DNA of 64,000 nucleotides from Bin80 sp965116685 (GTDB lineage Bacteria; Bacteroidota; Rhodothermia; Rhodothermales; Bin80): positions 620,001 to 684,000 of the forward strand of contig OZ220707.1 of NCBI GenBank assembly GCA_965116685.1, given 5' to 3'. A program made the translations under genes and the position numbers. Positions 42,798 through 51,699 of this stretch are shown one piece after another. Below the pieces are notes generated by a model. It worked only from the letters and a program-made list of their open reading frames with translations, did not search any database and was not told the origin of the DNA. The first letter of the stretch is position 1, and each line of letters begins with the position of its first letter.

Positions 42798-44504
42798 CTA
42801 ATTTTTCATGAGTTCTCTGGCACTCTGCCGCATAGCATCAGTCACTTCCGCTCCCGTGATGAGCATCGCAACCTGCTCCAGAGATTCTTCGCTATCCAAT
42901 CGTCTTATCCCGGTTATGGTTCTGCCTTCCGATACCCGCTTCTCTACTACATAGTGCGTATGCGCTAATGCAGCAATTTGTGGCAGATGGGTGATCGCGA
43001 TAATTTGATGATTGCAAGCCAACTCTGCCATACTCCTACCCACCTTGCGTGCAATAAAACCACTGATTCCAACATCTATTTCATCAAATACCAGGATGGG
43101 AAGCCGGTCATTTTCTGCCAGAACCCGTTTAATGGCCAACATAATACGACTGATCTCGCCCCCGGAAGCTACCCGTGTCAGTGGACGGAAATCCTCTCCT
43201 GCATTTGTCGTGATCAGAAAGGCCACATCATCCATCCCATGTGGATAGGCTCTGTAATTCCTTGCCTCGTTAATGGCAGTCTCTGACGTAATCCATCCTG
43301 CAGGATCCGTGTGCTTCTGAAGTTGAACGCGAAGTTTTCCCGCTGCCATGCCGAGGCTTGCAAACTCTGCTGTAATGCAGGACTCAATCTCTTTCGCCAC
43401 TTCGTGACGCTTGGCAGATAATCGTAGTGCCGTATCCGAGAGAATTCTCTTGACTTTTGCCAGGTTCTGCTCCACTTTTTCAAGAGCTGCATCATAGTTC
43501 ACGACGACCTCATACTCTTTTGCAATCTGTTCACGGTAATCAAGTACCGATTGCACACTGCCGCCGTACTTTCTCTTCAACGTATCCAGTTCCCCTAGCC
43601 GATCACGGATTTCTTCAAGCCGACCTGGACTGAACTCAATCTGTGCACTATAGTCCTGCAGGGTTGCAGCAATTTCTGTAACCGAGATCTGCGCTTGTTC
43701 AATCTCCTGACTCGCCGCTTCTAATGCAGGATCAATTCGTGCAAGATCCTGAAGTTCATTCTTTGCAATCACGAGTTGGTCTGCTGTAGAATCTTCACGG
43801 GCATAGAGCATAGAATGAAGCCGTGCCGTGGCACTATAGAGCTGTTCGGCGTGTTCCAGCCGGTTCATCTCCTGCCTGAGCGTATCCTCTTCTCCCCCCT
43901 GTGGTGCCACCGAATCAATCTCTTCGATCTCATATGCCAGTCTCTCCCGAGATGCATCCAGGCTGCTTTGGCTGGTTTTGAGCGCCTCATGTTCCTTCAG
44001 CAGGTCACGGACCCGTGCGTACGCCTGTGCATACATCGAACGCATCCCTGCAAGTCCGCCAAAGCTGTCGATTAGGCTTAGATGAGTTTCCTCCCTGAGC
44101 AATGATTGATGTTCATGCTGTCCATGCAGATCAATCAGTTGTGCTGCAATCTCGCGCATCACCGGAAGTGTCGCTGGCGAGTCATTGATGTAACCGCGGC
44201 TGTGCGTCTTTGCAATCTCACGTCTGAGAATCAGCACCGGTTGCGACGGGATTTCGTGCTCTTCCAGAAGCTCTCCCAGATCCGGCGATCCCGCAACATC
44301 AAATACTCCCTCAATAATGGCTTTCCTGGCACCGGAACGGATGATATCCGCTGAGGCACGCTCTCCCAGGATCAACTTGAGAGCGCCAATCATGATGGAC
44401 TTCCCTGCACCGGTTTCCCCTGTCAGAATATTGAGACCACCCTCAAATTCGACCTCAAGCTCATCAATGATGGCGTAATCCCGTATGTAAAGGGTACGCA
44501 GCAT
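42798..44504 (-). CDS. recN: DNA repair protein RecN
   Basis: This SMC-like ATPase of 568 residues acts in double-strand-break repair. Walker A is GETGAGKS at residues 29-36; the central coiled coil spans roughly 150-380; the ABC signature (VASGGEISRIMLA) and Walker B (PILVFDEIDVGISG) follow, then THLPQIAALAHTH. ATG 44504 is used because the family starts MLRTLYIRDYAIID and a GGGGGGA site lies just upstream; the longer frame to 44756 runs into secA. The secA stop lies 13 bases upstream. Confidence 0.95.
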   Translation of the reverse strand: MLRTLYIRDYAIIDELEVEFEGGLNILTGETGAGKSIMIGALKLILGERASADIIRSGARKAIIEGVFDVAGSPDLGELLEEHEIPSQPVLILRREIAKTHSRGYINDSPATLPVMREIAAQLIDLHGQHEHQSLLREETHLSLIDSFGGLAGMRSMYAQAYARVRDLLKEHEALKTSQSSLDASRERLAYEIEEIDSVAPQGGEEDTLRQEMNRLEHAEQLYSATARLHSMLYAREDSTADQLVIAKNELQDLARIDPALEAASQEIEQAQISVTEIAATLQDYSAQIEFSPGRLEEIRDRLGELDTLKRKYGGSVQSVLDYREQIAKEYEVVVNYDAALEKVEQNLAKVKRILSDTALRLSAKRHEVAKEIESCITAEFASLGMAAGKLRVQLQKHTDPAGWITSETAINEARNYRAYPHGMDDVAFLITTNAGEDFRPLTRVASGGEISRIMLAIKRVLAENDRLPILVFDEIDVGISGFIARKVGRSMAELACNHQIIAITHLPQIAALAHTHYVVEKRVSEGRTITGIRRLDSEESLEQVAMLITGAEVTDAMRQSARELMKN

Positions 44505-44517
44505 CGGGCTGTCCCCC

Positions 44518-47500
44518 CTATTCGCGTCCGTGACAGAATTTATACTTCTTACCACTTCCGCACGGGCAGGGTGAATTCCTGCCGACCCGCTCTCCCGCCA
44601 GGACGGGCTGCCGTTTTGCACTTGGATCCCTGCTGGCCCCGTTGGATTTGGGCGCAACCACACCAAAGGAAGGCGCCGCAGGACGGTGTCTGGTCTGGGC
44701 ACGCTGACGATCCATTCGACTGGTTTGACTTGTGTTTGCTCCCCCACGCCGTTCAACGACCGGCCCTGCCCGGAAGACGAAGGTCACCACATTCTCGCCA
44801 ATCTGCTCAATCACCTCCGAGAAAAGCCGGAATGCCTCCATCTTATACTCTACCAGTGGATCCCGCTGACCGTATGCCCGAAGGCCAATCCCCTCCTTCA
44901 CTTCATCCAGCGAGCGTAAATGTTCGGTCCAGTACTCATCAATCAACGAGAGCATCGCTGTCTTTTCGAGACTGTCATTGATCTCCTGCCCTCCTGTTTC
45001 AACGACATCATCAATGCGAACGACCGTGCGCAGCCTGCGGTGCCCATCCGAGAAATCTACAAACGCACGTTCCGGCTTATTCTCTGCATCACTCTCCTGG
45101 ACGGTCTTCATGCTATTGCAGAAGGGCTCGGCCAGTGCACGACGCTTGCGCTCATAGTACGCAACCGCTTTATTGAAGGCATCTTCGGTCACGCCATCAT
45201 CCCCTAGATCAAAGAACCGCTGACGATCAATCTCGTAGTCAAAGGACAACAGTCGGCGAAACTCTTCCCGCAACTCATCCATTTCCCCTTCACCGTGATG
45301 GCGCTGCACAAGCCGTTCAATCAGTTTGTATAGCATATCCAGGGTTTCGCCCCGCATGCGCTCTCCCTTCAGCGCGTGCATGCGACGATCATAGATCACC
45401 TCACGCTGTGAATTCAGTACATCGTCATATTCCAGCTGTCGTTTCCGGATCGCAAAATTATTCTGCTCCACCTTTTTCTGTGCCCGCTCAATGCTCTTGG
45501 TGACCCATGGATGGGTGATCACTGCTCCCTCCTCAAGCTTGAGTCGATCCATGACACCTGCCACCCGGTCAGGCCCGAAGAGTCGCATCAAGTCATCTTC
45601 CAGCGATACATAGAACTGGCTCTCCCCAGGGTCTCCCTGGCGCCCCGCTCGGCCTCTGAGCTGCAGATCTATACGCCGGCTTTCGTGCCGCTCTGTTCCA
45701 ATAATCGCGAGACCTCCCAGCTTCACAATTCCCGCACCGAGTTTGATGTCCGTACCACGTCCCGCCATGTTGGTCGCGATGGTGACGGCTCCGCGCTTGC
45801 CGGCCTCTGCAACAATCAGAGACTCCTGCTTTGCGCGATCACGCTTGGCATTGAGCACGTTATGCTGAATCCGCGCACGCTTCAGCATCCTGCTCAGGGT
45901 TTCGGATACCTCAACCGAGGTCGTCCCGACAAGAACCGGTTGTCCTTTATTGTGATATTCTTCAATCTTATCAATGACGGCAGTGTACTTCTCCCGTTTC
46001 GATCTGAAGACAAGATCATCCAGATCCTCCCTTGCAATGGGTTTATTGGTCGGGACCGCCACAACATCCATCTTATAGATCTTATGGAACTCTTCCGCTT
46101 CCGTTTCGGCGGTCCCGGTCATGCCAGCGAGTTTGCTGTACATCCGGAAGTAATTCTGAAGCGTGATCGTTGCATAGGTCTGGGTTGCCGCCTGTACCTT
46201 GACCCCCTCTTTCGCTTCGATCGCCTGGTGCAGTCCATCTGAGTATCGGCGACCTGAAAGTACCCGGCCCGTGTGTGTATCCACGATCTGCACTTTTCCA
46301 TCCTGGACAATGTACTCTGTATCCCGCTCATAAAGGGTGTAGGCCTTTAATAGCTGCTCAATCGCGTGGAGTCTCTCTGCGCGGTCTGAATAGGTGGAAT
46401 ACAATTTTCGTGTTTCTTCATCAAGGGTATTCTTCAGGACACGCAGGTCATTCTGCAGCTTATGCTCACGCTTCTCCTCGGAAAGGTTTTCACGATCCCG
46501 AATGGATTCATACAGCTTCTGTTTATGACCTTCATATTCTCGCTTTAAGCGGGCCGTCTCCTCCCCTACGTCTGGAAGGATGAACAGGTCTACATCTTCC
46601 CCTGCTGCCCGTGCAATGAACTCGCGCCCCTGATCGGTCGGCTCCAATGCATGCTGCTTCTCGTCCAGTGCATAATGCATCTCATCATCCACCACCGGCA
46701 TTCTCTTTGCATTATCCTGCAAATAGAAATACTCTGTCTTGCGCCTCAGTTGCTCAACACCGGGTTCCTGCAGCAGCTTCATGAGCCGCTTATTGCGAGG
46801 GAAGCCACGAGATGCGCGCAACAGCGCCAGACCTGCCTCCGCTTCATAATCTTTTGCTTCCTTTTCCTCACCACGTTCGACGGATAGATCGCGATTCTTC
46901 AAATTCTTTTCTGCTTCCGAGACAAAGCCCGCGACCAGTCGCTTCTGCGCCTGTACAAGCCGGTCAACCGCAGGCTTGAGCTCATCAAACCGGCTCTTAT
47001 TCGCCTGCGGAACCGGCCCACTAATGATGAGCGGTGTCCGAGCTTCATCCACCAGGACAGAGTCCACTTCATCTACAATGGAAAAATGATGCCCCCGCTG
47101 CACCAGTTGATTGGGGTCAATTACGAAGGAGTTATCCCGCAGGTAATCAAATCCAAATTCATTGTTTGTCCCATAGGTAATATCCGCGCGATACGCCTTG
47201 CGGCGCCCTTCCGAATGTGCGTCATATCCGTCAATCACGTCTACGGTTAACCCGAGAAACTCAAAGATGGGCCCCATCCACTCGGCATCACGCTGCGCCA
47301 GATAAGGATTGACCGTGATCAGGTGCACCCCGCGGCCAAGAAGTGCATTCAGGTAAACCGGGGCCACCGCAACCAGCGTTTTTCCTTCCCCTGTTTTCAT
47401 CTCGGCGATATTCCCTCTGTGGAGGACTGCTCCACCGATCAACTGCACATCATAAGGGATCATTTCCCACCGGATCATTGCCCCTCCTGCCTCCCATTCA

Positions 47501-47994
47501 TTGGGCCAGATGGCCCAGGATCCTTGAATTTCGGGATAGGCACGGCGGCTGCGGACAGCATGATCATGATCGGTTGCACGAACCTTCAGTGTGCCCCTTT
47601 CCGTCAGACGTCGACAGACTTCCTTGACCAGTGCAAACGCCTCTGGGAGAATTTTGTCCAGGGTTTCTTCCGCAACCTCCAGCCACTCGTCTTCCAGTTC
47701 GTCCAACTCCTCAAAATACTCCTGTCGATCCTCCAATGTCAACGTCTCTTCCGTGCCCTCTTCCGCATATCCCGTTCGCAGCGCTGTCTGGATCTGTTGC
47801 CTTCGTTCTTCAATCTCTGCAACGGCAGTCCGAATTTTCTCCCGGTACACATCTGTGCGCCCACGTAATTCGTCATCCGACAACATTTTGACGACGGGAG
47901 TCGCTTCGTGGATCCGAGCGACTACCGGCTCATACTTGCGATCAATCTCACGCTGATTCTTATCACCGAAAAATTGATTGATGAAGTTCAACAT
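44518..47994 (-). CDS. secA: Preprotein translocase ATPase SecA
   Basis: The 1158-residue motor protein drives proteins through SecYEG. Walker A (GEGKT) is at about 202-206, roughly 98 residues later than in Escherichia coli, because of a charged helical insertion (about 55-125). DEVDSVLVDEART is the DEAD-type box, and RGRAGRQGDPGESQFY is a helicase-like motif. The C-terminal CPCGSGKKYKFCHG is the zinc-binding SEC-C motif. A second charged insertion lies near residues 350-520. The long form is typical of Bacteroidota. Confidence 0.97.
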   Translation of the reverse strand: MLNFINQFFGDKNQREIDRKYEPVVARIHEATPVVKMLSDDELRGRTDVYREKIRTAVAEIEERRQQIQTALRTGYAEEGTEETLTLEDRQEYFEELDELEDEWLEVAEETLDKILPEAFALVKEVCRRLTERGTLKVRATDHDHAVRSRRAYPEIQGSWAIWPNEWEAGGAMIRWEMIPYDVQLIGGAVLHRGNIAEMKTGEGKTLVAVAPVYLNALLGRGVHLITVNPYLAQRDAEWMGPIFEFLGLTVDVIDGYDAHSEGRRKAYRADITYGTNNEFGFDYLRDNSFVIDPNQLVQRGHHFSIVDEVDSVLVDEARTPLIISGPVPQANKSRFDELKPAVDRLVQAQKRLVAGFVSEAEKNLKNRDLSVERGEEKEAKDYEAEAGLALLRASRGFPRNKRLMKLLQEPGVEQLRRKTEYFYLQDNAKRMPVVDDEMHYALDEKQHALEPTDQGREFIARAAGEDVDLFILPDVGEETARLKREYEGHKQKLYESIRDRENLSEEKREHKLQNDLRVLKNTLDEETRKLYSTYSDRAERLHAIEQLLKAYTLYERDTEYIVQDGKVQIVDTHTGRVLSGRRYSDGLHQAIEAKEGVKVQAATQTYATITLQNYFRMYSKLAGMTGTAETEAEEFHKIYKMDVVAVPTNKPIAREDLDDLVFRSKREKYTAVIDKIEEYHNKGQPVLVGTTSVEVSETLSRMLKRARIQHNVLNAKRDRAKQESLIVAEAGKRGAVTIATNMAGRGTDIKLGAGIVKLGGLAIIGTERHESRRIDLQLRGRAGRQGDPGESQFYVSLEDDLMRLFGPDRVAGVMDRLKLEEGAVITHPWVTKSIERAQKKVEQNNFAIRKRQLEYDDVLNSQREVIYDRRMHALKGERMRGETLDMLYKLIERLVQRHHGEGEMDELREEFRRLLSFDYEIDRQRFFDLGDDGVTEDAFNKAVAYYERKRRALAEPFCNSMKTVQESDAENKPERAFVDFSDGHRRLRTVVRIDDVVETGGQEINDSLEKTAMLSLIDEYWTEHLRSLDEVKEGIGLRAYGQRDPLVEYKMEAFRLFSEVIEQIGENVVTFVFRAGPVVERRGGANTSQTSRMDRQRAQTRHRPAAPSFGVVAPKSNGASRDPSAKRQPVLAGERVGRNSPCPCGSGKKYKFCHGRE

Positions 47995-48159
47995 CGTACT
48001 AAAAAATTTTCAATACCCGCACTAGATGTGCACTTGGTGAGAGACAAGCTATGATATACTCCTATGGTACGCACTTCAACGGAGGGCGTTTAACACGCAT
48101 GTAGCCTGGATCCGTTCCCCTCCACTACGGGTACACGCCATGATTCGTGTATCTCCACT

Positions 48160-49128
48160 ATGGTCAAGCAAAGCACTTCTTTCTGGCTGGGCATTATTAT
48201 CTGTTTGTTTGCAACTCCAGACGTACGGAGCCAGACACTGTCTGGTTTCGATTTTTTGCGGCTTGAACCTTCTGCACAAGCGGCGGCTCTCGGTGGAACA
48301 CTCTTGAATGCCACCTCCAGCCAAAGCAGTGCCATCTTGTATAATCCGGCATTACTGAGTCATGAGGCAGGAGGTAGTCTCTCGGTATCATGGCTGAACC
48401 ATCTGAGTGATCTCCAATCCGGCACGGTTACCTATGCCCGCGATCTCGGCGGGCTCGGCATGGCGGGCGTGGGAGTACGGTTCTTTCACTGGGGTAAAAT
48501 AGATCAGGCTGATGCGAACGGCGAGCGTATTGGTACGCTCGCTTCCAGTAATGTTGCACTGTCTGCAGGATTGTCTCGTCCATGGCGCTCCCGATTCCGG
48601 TATGGAGCTAGCCTCCATCTAGCCTATACCTCCATTGCTCAATTCAATGCAGTCGCAGTTGCCGTGGATGCAGGACTGGTCTATCATGTTCCTGATCGAG
48701 GCTTCACTGCTTCCATTGGGGGCGCGAATGTCGGTCGGTCCCTTTCCAGTCTTGGCCAATCAAGGGATGCCATGCCCCTGGACTTGCGGATGGCCGTATC
48801 CAAGCGGCTCAGGTACATCCCGGTGCTCTTCGGTCTCACGGTTTATAATCTGCAGCATATCCATGAAGTAACCGCAGTGAATGAGGGGTTCCGGCATGCG
48901 ATTTTTAGCCTGGAATTCCAGGCAATCCCCGCCTTTGATCTCCGACTGGGCTATAACCACCGTAAACGAAATCTCAAATCTGATCGCCGACTGGATATGG
49001 CTGGAACGACCGTTGGATTTGGCCTGCAGATCCGACGCTTTGAGCTTGATTATTCGTTCAGTTCCTGGTCATTTGCGGGACTGCACCAGTTCACGGTGAC
49101 AACCAGGTTCAATAAGAAGGATCAATAA
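48160..49128 (+). CDS. porQ: Type IX secretion system protein PorQ-like
   Basis: This is a 322-residue predicted outer-membrane barrel. A signal peptide (ends TPDVRSQ) is followed by FDFLRLEPSAQAAALGG and SAILYNPALLSHE, the conserved start of the PorQ/PorV group, then amphipathic beta-strands to the C-terminus. In Porphyromonas-type systems PorQ helps attach secreted proteins at the surface. The S8 protease with a sorting domain in this window supports a working type IX pathway. The gene is divergent from secA, and its 3' end overlaps a convergent recombinase-like gene by 20 bp. Confidence 0.8.
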   Translation: MVKQSTSFWLGIIICLFATPDVRSQTLSGFDFLRLEPSAQAAALGGTLLNATSSQSSAILYNPALLSHEAGGSLSVSWLNHLSDLQSGTVTYARDLGGLGMAGVGVRFFHWGKIDQADANGERIGTLASSNVALSAGLSRPWRSRFRYGASLHLAYTSIAQFNAVAVAVDAGLVYHVPDRGFTASIGGANVGRSLSSLGQSRDAMPLDLRMAVSKRLRYIPVLFGLTVYNLQHIHEVTAVNEGFRHAIFSLEFQAIPAFDLRLGYNHRKRNLKSDRRLDMAGTTVGFGLQIRRFELDYSFSSWSFAGLHQFTVTTRFNKKDQ

Positions 49129-50017
49129 GACCTCTTTCTTTGAGGTCATTCACCCGATGATAGAATCGGTGTGGTCGTATCTGCCTTTTGAGTTCATCTT
49201 TGGGGATCCCTCGCTGAATCAGCAAATAAATTGCAGTGTGCGATAGACTCTGCGGAGACACCTCGGCACGTGTAATCCTGGCACGATCAAGCAGTATGCG
49301 CATGCGGGAACGGACCGTGCGAACTTTTAACCGCTCATATTTCTCACGGGTGCCGAGTGATTGAAAGAGCGGATCCTTTGGTCGTATCGGTTGTCGCCGC
49401 GTTGCAAGATAGGCTCTCAGGCTTTGATAGGTTTGCTGATCCAGCGGCACAATGCGCCGATCCTCCCCACGAATATTCAATTCTTCCCCCATCAGGGTAT
49501 GCTCCAGGTCCTCATAATTACATTTCGTGATCTCCTTTTCCGACAAGCCTTTAAGCAGCATGCAGCACAGGATGGCCCGATCACGCAGTCGAATGGGGTC
49601 CCTGCCTTCGGAAACCTCAAATAAGCGCTTGATCTCATCCTCCGTCAGGATTCCACGGCCCGGGGGGCGAGGCTGGGGCTTGACCCTGATATTTTTGGCC
49701 GGATCTTCCTGCAGCAATCCCTCTTTCACGAGGAATACAAAAAATTGCCGCAATGCGGTCAGATAGGTCTGGATCGTTGCATGGCGAACATTGCGTTCCG
49801 TTTTGAGGTAGACCGGAAACCTCTCCAGATTTTTCTGGGACAGTTCCACATCCCCTCCTTGCTCCAACGCCCACAACTTGAAAATCTCAAGTGACTTCCC
49901 GTATGTATTTACGGTGGCTGGGGATTTATCTTGCGCCAGCGTACTCAAAAAAAAATCCACACGTGCAAGGACCGCATTGGCTGTCAAGGTCTTGACCAAG
50001 TTGCGATCTTCTAACAT
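49109..50017 (-). CDS. Tyrosine recombinase homologue lacking catalytic residues
   Basis: This 302-residue protein has the Xer layout: an N-terminal SAM-like core-binding domain (NTYGKSLEIFKLWALEQ, then TYLTALRQFFVFLVKEG) and a C-terminal catalytic fold (ILTEDEIKRLF, then RDRAILCCMLLKGLSEKEIT). The canonical GLR arginine reads GLS, the HxLRH motif reads QSLSH, and the lysine beta-hairpin reads RGEDRRIV. At most one family histidine and a possible tyrosine near HRFYHRV remain. It is probably not an active recombinase and may be a DNA-binding relic or accessory protein. The frame is intact. Confidence 0.83.
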   Translation of the reverse strand: MLEDRNLVKTLTANAVLARVDFFLSTLAQDKSPATVNTYGKSLEIFKLWALEQGGDVELSQKNLERFPVYLKTERNVRHATIQTYLTALRQFFVFLVKEGLLQEDPAKNIRVKPQPRPPGRGILTEDEIKRLFEVSEGRDPIRLRDRAILCCMLLKGLSEKEITKCNYEDLEHTLMGEELNIRGEDRRIVPLDQQTYQSLRAYLATRRQPIRPKDPLFQSLGTREKYERLKVRTVRSRMRILLDRARITRAEVSPQSLSHTAIYLLIQRGIPKDELKRQIRPHRFYHRVNDLKERGLIDPSY

Positions 50018-50049
50018 GGGCGAATTCTCCAGATATCAACTCAACCGAC

Positions 50050-51642
50050 TCAAAGCTCCATATTTGGGTCCAGGTTTTCAATCACCTCTGAGCATCGACG
50101 AAGGAAAGCAATCCCCATTGCCCCATCAATAATGCGGTGGTCATACGATAGGGACAAGATCATCATATGCCTGATTGCAATGGTATCACCATGGTCTGGA
50201 TGTTCGACAACCACCGGACGTTTGATGATGGTCCCCGTTGCCAATATAGCAACTTGAGGCTGCAAGATGATTGGAGTTCCCATCAAAGAACCAAGTGACC
50301 CCACGTTGGTCACAGTAAAGGTCCCCCCTTGCAGATCATCTGGAAGTAACTCCGACGCGCGCGCGCGATGGGCTAGATCATTGGCTGCATGGGCAAGCCC
50401 GGTAATACTTAATCGCCCGGCATTACGGATCACCGGCACAATCAAACCCGACTGTTCCAGTGCGACAGCGACTCCGATGTGATGGTCTTTCCGTACGAGA
50501 ATCTTGTCTCCCTCGACAGAGCTGTTGAGTAGTGGAAAGTCACGCAGTGCTTCTACTGCAGCATAGATCAGGAAGGGAGAATACGTCAGCTTCACACTAT
50601 CGCGCGCATAAAAGGCCTCCTTATTGGCTTCTCGAATTCGAACCAGTCGCGTTGCGTCTACCTCTGCAAACGAGGTCACATGCGCAGCAATGCGCCGCGA
50701 CTTCGTCATATGCTCGGCAATCAATTGACGCATCCGATCCATCTGGATGACTTCCACCCGATCTCCTCCACCACCAGAACTCCGGGGAACCGATGTTTTT
50801 CTGGCAGGTGGCACAACCTTCTTCTGCGGTTTGGAAGAAGGTGCAGCCTTTTGAGATTTTAAATGATCTACGAGGTCCTTTTTTGTGATCCGCCCGCCAC
50901 GCCCGGAGCCTTTGATGCCGGCCAGCTCCTCCCGGGAAATTTTCTCGGCCTCCGCAATGCTGCGAACCAGTGGGCTCAGAAAACGCCCATCCTCTAAATG
51001 CCGTGCCCCCTCCGGCTCGGATGACTCCAGTGATTCAGGCTCTGGTGCGGGCTCCGGCGCCGATGCACGTTCAGGTGGGAGTACTGGAGCATCTATACTA
51101 CCCTCCGAGCCAATGATGGCAATCGTGGTTCCAACATCCACCGTTTCTCCTTCGGGTACCAAAATCGTCCGTACAATCCCCGTAGCAGGGGCAGGCACAT
51201 CCGTATCCACTTTGTCGGTCCCGATCTCCAGGAGTGTCTCATCTAGTTCAACGGAATCTCCCTCTTTCTTATGCCAAACAATGACTGTCCCTTCGGTAAT
51301 GCTCTCGCCCATCTTCGGCATTACGACGGGGGTGTCCTCAACTGTAGACGCGGTCGGCGGTGGCGGACTGGAATCCGAGGAAGTCGATTCTTGGGTCGTT
51401 TCTTCGGTATGAATCACGGCAATCACATGCCCGACGGGAACGGTCTCTCCCTCCGGGGTAAGAATTTTCCCGACGATTCCTGCCGTCGACGCAGGGACAT
51501 CCGTATCTACCTTATCGGTCCCGATCTCCAGGAGCGTCTCATCCAGTTCAACGGGATCTCCCTCTTTCTTATGCCAAACAATGACGGTTCCTTCGGTAAT
51601 ACTTTCGCCCATCTTGGGCATTCGAACTTCAACCTTTGCCAT
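50050..51642 (-). CDS. Dihydrolipoamide acyltransferase (E2) with two lipoyl domains
   Basis: This is the 530-residue E2 of a 2-oxoacid dehydrogenase complex. Lipoyl domains carry the modified lysines at about 44 and 144 (both EIGTDKVDTDVP). A Pro/Ser/Thr/Glu linker follows each. An E3-binding domain (~215-255, LVRSIAEAEKISREELAGIKGSGRGGRI) precedes the catalytic domain, with His502 in SYDHRIIDGAMG. It could serve 2-oxoglutarate, pyruvate or branched-chain dehydrogenase; E1 and E3 genes are not in the window. The two lipoyl domains are nearly identical, suggesting recent duplication. Confidence 0.93.
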   Translation of the reverse strand: MAKVEVRMPKMGESITEGTVIVWHKKEGDPVELDETLLEIGTDKVDTDVPASTAGIVGKILTPEGETVPVGHVIAVIHTEETTQESTSSDSSPPPPTASTVEDTPVVMPKMGESITEGTVIVWHKKEGDSVELDETLLEIGTDKVDTDVPAPATGIVRTILVPEGETVDVGTTIAIIGSEGSIDAPVLPPERASAPEPAPEPESLESSEPEGARHLEDGRFLSPLVRSIAEAEKISREELAGIKGSGRGGRITKKDLVDHLKSQKAAPSSKPQKKVVPPARKTSVPRSSGGGGDRVEVIQMDRMRQLIAEHMTKSRRIAAHVTSFAEVDATRLVRIREANKEAFYARDSVKLTYSPFLIYAAVEALRDFPLLNSSVEGDKILVRKDHHIGVAVALEQSGLIVPVIRNAGRLSITGLAHAANDLAHRARASELLPDDLQGGTFTVTNVGSLGSLMGTPIILQPQVAILATGTIIKRPVVVEHPDHGDTIAIRHMMILSLSYDHRIIDGAMGIAFLRRCSEVIENLDPNMEL

Positions 51643-51699
51643 GGCATCAAATTTTTGGACTCATCTTCCAACGTACCAATCAACGCCCAAGTTGTTTAC

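Noticed and set aside
44505..44756. N-terminal extension of recN by 84 codons
   Set aside because: It overlaps the secA 3' end in another phase, and RecN proteins begin at MLRTLYIRDY.
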